Assembly: GCA_003255025.1 (NCBI GenBank)
Contig: QANY01007891.1
Span: 960,558 to 1,024,557 of the forward strand
DNA: 64,000 nucleotides
Reading direction: 5' to 3'
DNA from: Datisca glomerata
Lineage: Eukaryota > Streptophyta > Magnoliopsida > Cucurbitales > Datiscaceae
Position numbers and translations under genes: made by a program. Numbering within the stretch: position 1 is the stretch's first letter; every line of letters begins with the position of its first letter. The notes beneath the pieces were generated by a model. The model saw only the letters and a list, made by a program, of their open reading frames with translations, had not been told where the DNA came from and made no database searches. Below are positions 23,476-35,100 of the stretch, in pieces.

Positions 23476-26400
23476 CACAGTGACCTCATCAAAGTTGAGT
23501 AAATGCATTCATTGCAAGAAACTAGCAGTTGCGTGCCATCAAAAACAAGGAAGCAAGATGAAAGGACAAGTAGAAATAAATTGACAAGTTGGTTCATACC
23601 ACGTCAAAAGGGAGACTATTCACTGCATATTCTCTCCCAGGGGAGGCGCCATATGTAGGTCGCTCGTTAGTATGAAATCTTTCTGGTTTCTCCAAGTTTA
23701 TGGCAAGTGAACGTGTTCTACCTATATAAATTAATAGAGTACTTGTTATATGTCATTATTATAGCAAACATCAGCGATATGCAAAAGTCATTGTACCTGC
23801 TCGTTGACCTCCAGTAGAACATGCCTCCCTGCTCATTTTGTGCCTCCTAAATTCATCTAAAATCAGAGAAAATTAAAAGAGCATCACGAATAGCAATATG
23901 TGTATGTACATATGTTTGCAAGAAATAAAAGAAATACTATCGATAAAAAGTAAGTTCAAGCTGCAAAAATTCAGAGAACAAGTCATTGATGAACAAGAAA
24001 AAGAAACTCATCAAACACCATCCTGATTCCAAATATGAAGACACAATGGAATTCACTTGAAATAACACACAGAGAAGCAACAAAAACTGCTAACAGATCA
24101 AGGAGCAGAGGAAAAGACAAAAGGCTTGAAACAAAGATTGAATGTTATGACAGGTGTTGGCACATCTCTGCTTTACTTTACACTCTTTGTTCCAAGATTC
24201 TCTCGCATACTGAGCTACTACTAAATGGAGGTAAAGGCACTTCGTTCACAAAAGAACTATACTTTCATTCACAAAAAACTTTCACGAGGAACATTTGAAA
24301 TGTATCAACACATTATGCAGTCTGCAAGACAATATTATCTCTGTCCTATTCTCAAATTATCCTTGACCAAATAGAATATGATAACAAGTCAGCGCCATGT
24401 ATATTAATTACCTTTTTGTATCATAAGATTTAGACCATGATTTCCCGACTGATAAAAATAAATGACAATCCCACCAGGAACAAGAACCACACTTAGATAT
24501 AAGGTATAGCTCCCTTCAAGAAATCACTTGAAGACTTAAAAACTTATCAACTTTTTTAGTTGGTGTGAAGAAAGTGAAGGCAACAAGAAAGTGCCAGAAT
24601 ACCAAACATGAGATGAGATATGATTTTCTAGAAGTTTGGTACATACAACATTCGGTTGGCTGGTAGCTAGCAGTTCTCTCTGTTATGGACTCAATTTCAT
24701 TCTTGCCAGATGCAATGAACCTATCTTCCTTCAGGTTCTTTTGTTCAGCAGTTTCAGCTGATATTCCTTGAGTTGAACAGATAACTCCATCTGAGGCATT
24801 CCAATCTGCAACAACGCTCAATTCAGCAGCCTTAGAATCTCTCGACTCAGACAGCGTAGGAAATGTTGGCTTATCCACTTCCTCTCTACTATTTGGAAAC
24901 TTTCTATAATCAATAGCCTTGGATTGCAAAGCTAATGGCACTGTTCTTCCAGAAACACCAAATTCCTTTCTAGAGTCAGCCTGCTCAAATCTTGAACTAG
25001 TTCTGGGTACAATTACAGGTACAATTTCTGACTTATTTGAACCCGGGGCAGTGAAAGTCGAATTACTCTTTGCAGAGTTTCTCTTCGGGGCTACTGCACT
25101 AGGAACTGCCACTGAACTAGCTGAAATCGTCTTTACACTAGTATTTATATTGACTCTTTGAGGAGTACCAGGTACACTTCCTGTGGCTTTAACCAAAAGA
25201 AAACCAATAATAATTCAGTTTTGAGAAAGAGCTTATACCATAAAAACTTATCAAACCAAAAAAAGAAAAAGAATAAAAGCTAAAACTAATAATAAATAAA
25301 AAAGAAAAGGAAATGTCAATCATAAAAACATTCAATTGAATAATGTCACTAAAAGAATACATGAAATCACATACGTGCCAAAACTTTTAGCTCCTTAATA
25401 GGATCTGAATTTTGAGAAACCGACAACCTTCCAAGTGATTTAGTTTCCTTCAATAAAGGATCTGAGTTATGTGAGCTGGACACCCGACCCAAACTAGCCT
25501 TTGCAGTGTTTTCATCCGGCAGTAGTTCGACCGATTTAGATTCTGACTGGCCATTTAATCTCTTGGTATTACCAATTGCATAGGGCTCTATGCGCTGTCC
25601 AAAAGGCAATGTAACACAATTATAGAAACAAACTTGAACTAAAGGCACTAGAAAATGATCAATCACCATACACATGTATATATATATAAACAAAAGTGTA
25701 GGTCATACCGAGATATCTACTACCCACACACCAACACAACTCTGATTGTAAGAACAGCCAAGAAGCTTTCCTTCATGAACATTAAGATCAGATAATCGGG
25801 ACCATCCCACCTCTACAGCGTCATGGCATCTTATTGGTTCCCAAGATAAAACCTAATACATGACATATACGGGAGTAAAATTATGGAGTCTTTTAATGTC
25901 TTCTATTGATATTTGTAAGAGCTTACCCTCAAACTTTCATGCAAGCCGCAAAGTAGAGTCCTCCCATCTGGATTAAAAGTTAAACAGCGGACTCCAGTTG
26001 TCTGCAATTGAAACATGTATTGATCATAAGCTAGCAATCAAAGAAGATCATAAATTCATGGGCAAAGAGTGAATCTGAAAGAACGAAAAAAGAAAAGGAG
26101 AAAAATATTACCTCAGGTCCAGTGGAGCCAATTAGCTCAAAGGTTTCAAGGTCCCAAAATTTAACAGTCTTATCTGCGGAACCTGATCAAAGTACATAAA
26201 AAACAGTGATATGTTTCAAGGGAAACAAATGAAATACTCTCCAAAATTATTGAAAATCAATTCTAAAGCTCCCAGAGAGATTGAAAAATCCGAGGGAATA
26301 TCGTCAATGAAACAGTAAATTACTAAAGAACTACCATAAGACTCTAGTATAAAAAACCCAACCCAAAACCACATTCAACCAATGATTTTTACTTGGTCAT

Positions 26401-29400
26401 GGCCATACACAAGCATAAAAAGAGATTCATTGAACCCCTAAATAACCTAAATAGAGAACCAAAAAATGTAGTTGCATACCCTTTCACAAGTACTATAAAA
26501 ATACTTTTTCCTCTTTTGCATATCCTGCACCACTTGGGATACGTCCGTCTCGTCTTGAAGGGAGTTTATGATTGACATAAGTGGACTAATTATACGACTG
26601 CTACATCAAGCATTAAGTCCAAGACTTTTTTTTTGGTCAGGAAGGGAGATAGGGAGAGAGAGAGAGAGAGAGATTGAGTATGTGTGTGTTTGTATAAAAC
26701 TAAGATGTAAATAATCTCTACAACATATCGTCGTTACAAAGACTCACACTATCAAGCGGATGCATATTGGTGTCATTGTTGCATTAATATTAGGGTAAAA
26801 AATTACAGAATGATCAATCTTCTATATTTATGTTTGGGTACACAAAAGCTTTAGAACAAACCTGTTGCCAGCAAAAACTCATGAGGATGAAAGTCTATGC
26901 ACTGGATCTGGCCCTCATGACTCTTGAAATCATGTAACAGTTTTCCAGCAGTTAGATCCCACAACTGTTAATATTACGAAAATTATGAGGTTTAGTAAAA
27001 GAAAAACTAAGTCCATGACGGCTGATAGTCGCAACTCTTGTGCATTACGTACAAAACTAGGACATGGACACGTTAGGGACACAATGAACACAGTAATAAT
27101 ATAGCTGTTCAAGATAGGTATAGCAGATTATATATCTTTCTTCACTAGATATATTGAGTTATGCCAACAACCGAGCAAAGACATAAAATTGCCTCTAAAT
27201 ATGGATCATAAGTTCATTGACTTTGTGAGCTATATACAACATGAACCGTGCGACAAGCAAATATAACATCCTTAGTTCAAGTGTATAGTTTTTCTTGTCA
27301 GTAACCTTATCAAGTGGTATCAGTTACCAATACTTAATTTCATTGACCTTGTAAGCTAAATACAACATGAACCGTGTGGAAAGTAAGCAAATATAACATC
27401 CTTAGTTCAAGTCAATAGTTTTTCTTGTCAGTAACCTTATCAAGTGGTATCAGTTACCAATACTTTACAAGTCAGCAATAGGCATGATGAAGCAATACCC
27501 ACCAGGCTGCATACTGAATGCCTGAATGGGTGCGGGTGCTACCTCTGTGCTTTGCCCCCACTCTCTCAACCAAAGTCCGCCCACGAATGCACACACACAC
27601 ACACAAAAGAATAACCAAGTGACGATGTTCCCTCATAACAATATACAACAAGTTAATATCCTAGTCTGTGTTGAAGAGATGGTTAAACAAGTTTCTCATT
27701 CCAAGGTTTATCAACTATAAAGACAAACAGCTTGTTCTTATTCCAGCAAAAGAGAAGCTATGATACTTTCTATTCGTTTGAGCAAAGCAAACAAACACCA
27801 TGTACTACAAAAAAAAACTACTCTAAAGTCTAACCTTCACAGTATTGTCTTCTCCACCAGATACAACCCAACGACCATCTGGGGTAAATCTGATTGCATT
27901 GACCCCTCGAGTGTGACCCTTGTAAGTGTGGATGCACCCTTTCTTTCTGATGTCCCATATTTTAAGATTGGTGTCCAAGGATCCAGAAGCAAAAAATTCC
28001 CCAAAGGGATGGAAGTCCACCGAAATACAATTGGATCTGTGTCCAGTAAGTGTGCGAACAACTACAAGATGTTTGAAGGGGAGGGGGTTTCAAATCAAAT
28101 TGACAATATGTGAATGGATATTAAATTTTACCACTCCACACTTGATAAGTATATCATATGACATAATCAACTATGAAGTCCAAATGTTCGACATGGGTGT
28201 CAAACCTTCTTCAACATATGAAATTAATGATTCTCGTCACATGAGAATAATTTTATAGCTTGGGAAGTTGGATTGGATATACAATGTCTGATATAATTTC
28301 TATAGAGCAGAAGCTATGTTTACTGGATTTAGATTTTTGAAAGGCATGCGGAATCAGAAAATGTGATCTTGGAATAACAAAAGCATACTTTTAGCTTCCT
28401 CCAAATCCCAGAGCTTGATTGTACCACTTGCAGCCCCTGCAGCTACTAACACTTCGGAAGAATCAAATCCCACAGAATCTATTCCGCTACTATGGCCAGA
28501 CAAACTCTGTAAATGAAGGCAACTATTAGATTAGAAGTATGGCAGTGCTCTACTGACAAAGCAAGCTTATTTTTATTACTTTGATACATGCATCAATAAT
28601 ACTCAAAATGTCTCATAAAATTCTCCGTCCCTTCAATTAACACAACATTACAACTATTTGATCTCACTGAAACTTCCCATCCCTGGCATGCTTAGCATTA
28701 CGAATTATATATTACATGGGCATTCTCATCCTTATGTCTATACCTTAGATCACAAGGAAGCCATCTAAAATGCATCAGCGCCATCATAGGCAGATACCTT
28801 TCTTCATGGAAAGTGATGTATAAATCTAGAAGTATGGTTTCAGTTATTGTGCAAAAGAAGAGAAAAAAATCCCGCACAGTTCCAGGAATAGATGGAAAAA
28901 CATAAAAGCAGAGATCGAGTTGCAAAGAAATGTCATGCATAAAACAATTTAAATGGTTAAAAGAAAAGGCTTACCAATAAAATTAAAAATTAAAAAAGGG
29001 AGGTAACAGGTTAAGGTAAGAAAATAATACTAGCAACAAAGGAGTGCATACCAGGATGGCATTGGGTTTCCCAATAGCCCATAAATTGACCTTGTGATCT
29101 TCGCCTCCAGTGACAAGAACCCTGGACGACTTCCTTCCAATCTTGAGGCAATTAACCGTCGAAGAATGTGCAACGAATTCCTCTGTGTCAACAACAGTTA
29201 AGGCTAACTAGGTATCTGTCTCAATTTGAAGCATCTAAGGTGACGCAAACATCCCCACCAAAAAAGAGCAAAATAACAACTTATATAGCTGCCAACATCT
29301 AACAAGAATGAAGAAGGTAACGCAACCTTCTACTAAAAAGAGAGCAAAACAATAACTGATATAGCTGCCGACGTCTAATAAGAATGAAGTAACGAACTCT

Positions 29401-29494
29401 GATCAAGGGAATGAATAGCCCTTTGATTAATAAAATTAAAACCCTAATAATTGAGAAGGAGGATACGTAGCTTGTAAGCTCGTTTGGTAGTCAT
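19882..29494 (-). CDS. KTN80: Katanin p80 WD40 repeat subunit B1 (KTN80), 18 coding exons
   Basis: Regulatory subunit of katanin, the microtubule-severing ATPase complex; KTN80 targets the KTN1 (p60) hexamer to cortical microtubule crossovers and nucleation sites. Exons on the minus strand: 29494-29467, 29182-29052, 28506-28389, 28061-27835, 26964-26862, 26182-26112, 26001-25927, 25852-25709, 25594-25375, 25186-24647, 23856-23797, 23721-23600, 23043-22918, 20810-20736, 20652-20540, 20468-20352, 20116-20048, 19945-19882. All introns are GT-AG. The sum is 2403 nt (800 residues). The start [16 protein letters not shown] is typical of the family. WD40 repeats cover about residues 10-300 ([44 protein letters not shown]). 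A Ser-rich linker (300-610) carries two LGR-S-S-NSDP repeats. The C-terminal con80 domain (about 620-795), which binds p60, includes [13 protein letters not shown] and ends [10 protein letters not shown]. Confidence 0.95.
21230..22063 (-). mobile_element. LINE remnant in KTN80 intron 13
   Basis: The minus strand reads like the C-terminal zinc-binding (zf-RVT) end of a plant L1-type [22 protein letters not shown], then [10 protein letters not shown] with the cysteine pair, then a decayed tail. It ends near 21235 with a TTTCTTTTCCTATAAAA-like 3' terminus typical of plant LINEs. Many stops interrupt it. It lies in the 2.1-kb intron between exons 13 and 14, in the same orientation as the gene. 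The domain call comes from short matching blocks, so the left boundary is approximate. Confidence 0.6.
23427..23471. repeat. (AT)n microsatellite in KTN80 intron 12
   Basis: About 22 AT dinucleotides run without interruption. It sits between exons 12 and 13 and is likely length-polymorphic. Confidence 0.95.
26651..26673. repeat. (GA)n microsatellite in KTN80 intron 5
   Basis: A GA dinucleotide run followed by a short TG run. It lies between exons 5 and 6. Confidence 0.85.
27213..27465. repeat. 127-bp tandem duplication in KTN80 intron 4
   Basis: Copy 1 (27213-27338) and copy 2 (27339-27465) share long exact blocks such as AGCAAATATAACATCCTTAG and AAGTGGTATCAGTTACCAAT, with a few substitutions and one small indel. 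The copies are head to tail with no spacer. They contain no exon and no splice-site duplication. Confidence 0.9.
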
Positions 29495-30350
29495 GGCACA
29501 ATGAGTCGGAGAACAATATAAAACAACACAGATGAAAAACCTAACTGGAAATGGAGAAAGAAACGAAGTGGCAGCCGTCCACTAAACACACTCAAAAATT
29601 TGAATCTGAAGCTTGTACGCAGTACTAGTTGATTGTCGACTTATTTTATATCAGAGATCTTAAAGTAATGCCCAAAGCTTAGATCTCGCCAGCCCTCTTC
29701 ATATTAACGCCGTCAAAAGTCTCTGCATTTGATTTCATCACTACAACCAAAAACGAAAAATTAAAATTAAAAAAGAACTTCTGATAAATAGATCAAAATC
29801 AGTACTAGAAGACAGCAAAATACATAATAGAGACTAAAGAAGAAAACTAACTAGTTCGCTCCTACCAACTTCGAACAAGAATAAACCAATTCATCTGTTT
29901 ACATATAATTCTTCTGTGCTTACACGCTATTTCAATTCACAAATTCGAGAGCAAATTTTGAAGAAACCAAGACAAACAAAGGTAAAAAAAAAAGCACAGA
30001 AATAAACGAATGTATGGTTTTCTGTGTACGGTGCGGTACACAAATAGAGAAAGAAGGGAGTAGAGTTGAGTACAGAGTGAACATCAAGGCTCATGAGAGA
30101 AAAATAAGTTCTGTAAGAGTGAAGTTGGAAAATGCTTGCTCCCGCAGGTTGCTTCAAACTACACCAACATATTTCCACCAAAATAATGCCGCCTAGAGAG
30201 AGAGATTGAACAGAGAAAGAGAAGGACAGCAGGCCAAAACTCAAATGCCAGAAAGAGTAATAGGTGATAAAGTGGAGAAAGAGAAGAGAGGAATGAGAAG
30301 GAGATGCTTTCACGTTTTGCTTCCCCCCTCCTTCCCCCAAATTAAATAAT
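29495..30350 (-). promoter_or_regulatory. Probable 5' UTR and proximal promoter of KTN80
   Basis: Upstream of the ATG at 29494 the minus strand is rich in pyrimidines, notably a CT-rich tract at about 30200-30330 (GA-rich on the plus strand). This is common in plant 5' leaders. I could not place a TATA box or transcription start. Open frames on both strands here show no family. Confidence 0.4.
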
Positions 30351-32106
30351 GAAAATGATAATAATAGATTAAAAACCTCTAATTATTTTCCTTCAATTCA
30401 TTCATATCCTTTTTGTTTCAAAATTAATAACATCTTTGAGTTTTGTGTGACAGTGTGACTGAGAGAGAGGGGGAAAATTAAAAAAATAAATAAATACTGG
30501 AATTTGGCCGTGTGAAAATGACGTCTCTACCTTCAGGAGGGAGGCAGGGGCGGGTGGACCAAACCCCCAACCGAAACCAAAACCAAAACCAAACTCACCC
30601 CATCCATCACGCTTTATGTTTTTCCATGTAAAAAATTCACGGTACTCTTGCCTATCATCAGCATACAGTGAGTATATATACTCCTCTACTCCTCCACACC
30701 TAATTGATTCTTTGGTGGATTCTATATAATCCTCTACTCCTCCACACCTAATTGATCCATTCGATGAGATTCTTTACCATCTATCCTTACGTTATATTTA
30801 ATTTATCAAACCGAACAGATAAATTAACTAAATGATCTAAAAAAAATTAAATATAATAATGTAGTTTGATCTCAATCGTTCAGATTAAAATAGACAGTCA
30901 AATTTAAATGAATGTCCTAAGATCAGTAAAGGATGAATTTCAATTCGAGAATACTTGATGTTTGGTATAAGATCTTCCTGAGTAAAATATCTTATGCCCA
31001 TATGTTGATCGTCAGGTTGGAGAGGTACCCTAAGAAAAAGATTTATTTCTTGGCACCCAACGGTTGCACTACCTCTCTCCCTCCACCCTCGAATCAAAAT
31101 TGAAAACACACATACCCCACCCTTCATTTCGCCTTCTCATTAACTCCCCCTTCCTTACCGTTAATTATCTTCTTTTTTTAATGTTTTCTTCCTTTTACTA
31201 GTTAACTTTCTTCTCCTTCTATAATCTTCTTTAGTTATGCTGTTCTTTCAAATATATTAATCAATATTATGCTGCTTCCTGAATTGGTAGGGTGTGGGAG
31301 CCACGTACAATTATGTTATATTTACGTGTTCTAAATTTATAAAAACAAGAGAAAAGAATAAAATATCAATCATTAAACATTACCAACGGCAATAGTTGAT
31401 TTACTGGCAACGGTTAATCCAACTTTATGAACATTAGTCTCACTAACTAGTAGTTTTTGTGTGTGTGTTGTTGGGAAAAACATCATTTCTTGGGAAGCCT
31501 CTAATGAAAATTAGCAGCAAGGACCCTCCAGGGTCAATCAAAAACCTCAATTCTCTGGCGTTGCAACCTGAAGCGTTCATGACAGTAAAAAATGCATAGA
31601 TTCGAAGAAAAAGAAAGACCCTTCATTTTTCTCCTTGTACTTCAATGAAATGCAGATCAATTAAACAAACGAACCCAGATTTTCTAGTTGACATTTGCAC
31701 AGAGTCAAATTAAATCTCTCTTTAAAATCAGCAGCAGAAGTACAAGATTGCAAGAGAACCTCTTTCTTGCGGATGGGGTTGTTAGGGAACAGAGAAATGT
31801 TCGAGATTTACCAGGTTTGGGAGTACATTTGATCTAAACTTGTACAAGGGCTCAAATACAGGCAACGTGCAAACACCGGGAGTGACAAAAAAGAACACAG
31901 ACAAAAAAAACAAGAGCAACAGATACAAACAAAGAATTACAGAGAACTGGGGTTGTCCATAGGCAGAATGAGATGATGGGTTAGAGAAGTATAACATTAA
32001 GCACCCGGAATTCTCATTTTTTGTACACGGCTGCTGTGCTTGACCCACAAGAGAAGCATGCAGTTTTCCATATAACCCATCAAAGAATTTAAAGAGGAAT
32101 TGGTGG
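30351..32106. other. Intergenic region between KTN80 and LCBK1
   Basis: No gene is seen. A 27-bp direct repeat TCCTCTACTCCTCCACACCT + AATTGAT occurs at 30682-30708 and 30730-30756. The interval from about 31700 to 32106 should be the LCBK1 3' UTR. I looked for the ferredoxin-thioredoxin reductase subunit gene that I recall at this place in Arabidopsis and did not find it. Confidence 0.5.
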
Positions 32107-35100
32107 TTACAATTGACGGCTAGGGAATCGACCGATAAGTCTGCATTGTTCTGGAAGCAATGAAGAAATGACCTGCCCATTGAGTGGAAATAGCTCCCCA
32201 TCAATGCCACAACCATTGTGGGTATGTTTTCCAGGCTTGATCTTCACCGACTTAACCTGAGCATTATAAGGTATATGACTAAATTAGACAGTATTTTAAC
32301 CCTGGTTATTGTGTGGTTTTTTGTATCGCTAGAAGAAATTTTAATCTTAACTTACCCCACTCCCCCGATAAAAAATAAAACTGAAGAAATCATATACACT
32401 GAAACATTGAAAGATCTAATTTCCTTGGACAAATTTGCCGAGAAATAGAGGGTGCCAATCCTGTATGACCTAGTAATCATGATAAAACATATGAATAATT
32501 TTTTGACCTGAATGACCAACTGGATCTACGCAAATGTCTTTCATTTACCCTTTGTAGGCAGATTCACTTAGAAGTGAAAACTATAGAGTGAAAAATTAAC
32601 AAGGCAAAGATGAACATACCTTGACATATTCGACATATGGCAGGGAAAGGTGCCGACCCAACTGAAGCAGTACAAAAAATCTCAACAGCCTCAGTCGTCC
32701 ACTGCCATGAACTAAGAGCATGTCCAGGGTATTATCATCAGGTTCAGCTTTTGGTGCAACCACCTGAGAACTCTGAACGGTCCTGCATGCATGGTTGCAT
32801 ACCAGAATTCCAAGAAATTGTCCTTTTGAAGTAACCCATTTATCTTCATATACAGGCAAGACTCCTTTATTGTTTCCTCCTTCTACATCATTTGATGGAC
32901 CTGGCAATTCAATTGGATTCTCCCCCTCCCAATTAAGCTCATTATCCCACTTTGGTTCAGCATCCCAAATGGGACCTGGGTCTGATAGTGTTGAAGATAT
33001 ATCCTCCCTGTCATTAGTTGCAGCATTGCCCCAAGAACATCTGGAGGTGTCATTTATGGCTGTCAGCCCTGTCCATCCCTTATCTGTTCTGGACTTTGAC
33101 CTGGTCCTAGGCCAGTTAGGAGTAGTTGAAAATGGTAATTGGGGATGAATAATTTCTGGCTCTGCAGTTGCATTGCTTTTTCCGGATGATAAGCGCTTTG
33201 TCTTAGGATCAAGACCACGCACATAATCGGATGGTTCCGTACTAGCACGAGTGCTACTACATGTTGTATCTAAGTCACCTCCAGACATTCGACTAGGTGT
33301 CAAAATTGAATCAATACTTGATAAACTAGAAGCTCTTGGGATCCCATCTGTGTTTGATCTCTTCATGACATCTGTGTACAGGTCTGACATGTCAACCACA
33401 ACTCGTTCAGCGGAGAGCTTTCCTTCATCCTCTTTTAAAGCGGGAAGATATTCTATTTCATAACTGTATTTCGGTAAGCACAAGAACTTGAGGAATCCGG
33501 CAACAAAATAACGTAGAGGACCAAATCGTTTCTGGTATTTTTCAGAGAGCTCCAACACTGCAACAAAGTAAAATGGACTTCTTTCTCAATATTTTCCAAA
33601 AAATTCAGTTGCAGATCTTACTGTTCTATCCACCATTCAGTCAATGATGAATTTCCCAAATAGTGGTCAATATGATAGAATTAACTCTTGCAAGGACTAC
33701 AGATACAACATCATGTGAGTAACCTAATTTCACTAATCATCAAAAGAGGAGACAAACAAGGACCTAAGTCTAACTTAAGCAACAAGACAAAAGAACAAGG
33801 CTCATTCCTTTCATTCTTCTCATTGATCAAGCGCTTACCACTGAATTAAAAGCTATAGCCGGTAGCTAAGGTTAACCCTACTTCTTATTTAGTTCATCAC
33901 TTGCACTCACGTTTCGACTGTGACTTATCCCCACAAGGCCTTCGCCACATGACAGGATGTTGGCCAACCCGTCAACAGTCACAAGAGAGTAGCTTAATGA
34001 GAAAAGGGAACTTCAAGAGTACATAGGCAATACGAGAACTGTGATCCCAGAACATACAGTCAATTATAAGTTTGGATATTTTCTCCTCAAACTTTATTTG
34101 CACAAACGTGTCTTCAAATAATACATGTCACATGCTGAAATTCAAATCCAAATCAGAAAGGGCGTACTTGGCAAAGCATCCACTTCATTTCATATCATGT
34201 ACTTGGTGTGCAGACCACATGATAAATAAAAAATATCACAATCAACAAATGACCGCCATATGAGACTGACCGCCATATGAGACTTACCATCACTAACAAA
34301 ACCATAATACGAGACAGTCATCCCAAAGTGGATAACACCAGATTGTATCCACTCGACGGCAAAAACATCTGTGGCAGTAAGACCTCCCTGAAACAAAAGA
34401 AATTCCTCACTGATACAGTGAAATCGTTTCTTAACAAGTAAAACATTTGACGTAAATTCAGAAGGGAAATAAACTGGAGGCAAAACATAACCAAATCAAA
34501 TTGACTAGCAATATCCATAATTATCTACATGACCAGATGAACTTAAGCATGCAATTTCACGTTTCACTATGTAATACATGTGCGCTTGTCTGCAAGGTGA
34601 AACCGATAGGGTTTCATGAATTTGTCCAACATTAAATCACAATTGACTTGGCATATATCCCTTGCCTTAATTCCTTCACTGCCTCCAACTCACTTTAAAT
34701 GAATTATGATCATCCCAAATAGATTGAGGGATGAGATTCCATGTGTAAATTGTGATAGACTTGGCTATACCATAAAAGTTCTCTTTTCCTTTTGTTTCTA
34801 ATCACAAAAAAACACTTACAGTGTATAATTGCAAGATACTAAGAAAATATCCATCACCAAGCCTTTACAAAACCAAAGCGCCTTTATAGAAAGGAAAAGA
34901 AAAAGAAAAAACAATCGTGCAAAATCGGCACTAAAACCTACTGTTTTTCTCCTTCCACAACCACAAAATAATTATATAGGGTGGATAAGATTCGTAAACA
35001 TAGGTTTGATGAGGCTTTACAACTCCCAGAAAAATACAAAAGACTTTATCCTCTTAATATCTTCCTCTAAACACCAATATATATTCTCTCGTTGGAAATG

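Noticed and set aside
24035..24298. 87-codon plus-strand frame
   Set aside because: It lies in KTN80 intron 10 on the opposite strand with no recognisable domain.
27213..27465. CRISPR-like repeat array
   Set aside because: Only two long adjacent copies without spacers, inside a plant intron.
29927..30340. 137-codon minus-strand frame upstream of KTN80
   Set aside because: Low-complexity Phe/Ser/Leu-rich translation of a pyrimidine-rich leader; no domain and no splice link to KTN80 needed.
32795..33148. 117-codon plus-strand frame
   Set aside because: It is the antisense shadow of LCBK1 exon 7.
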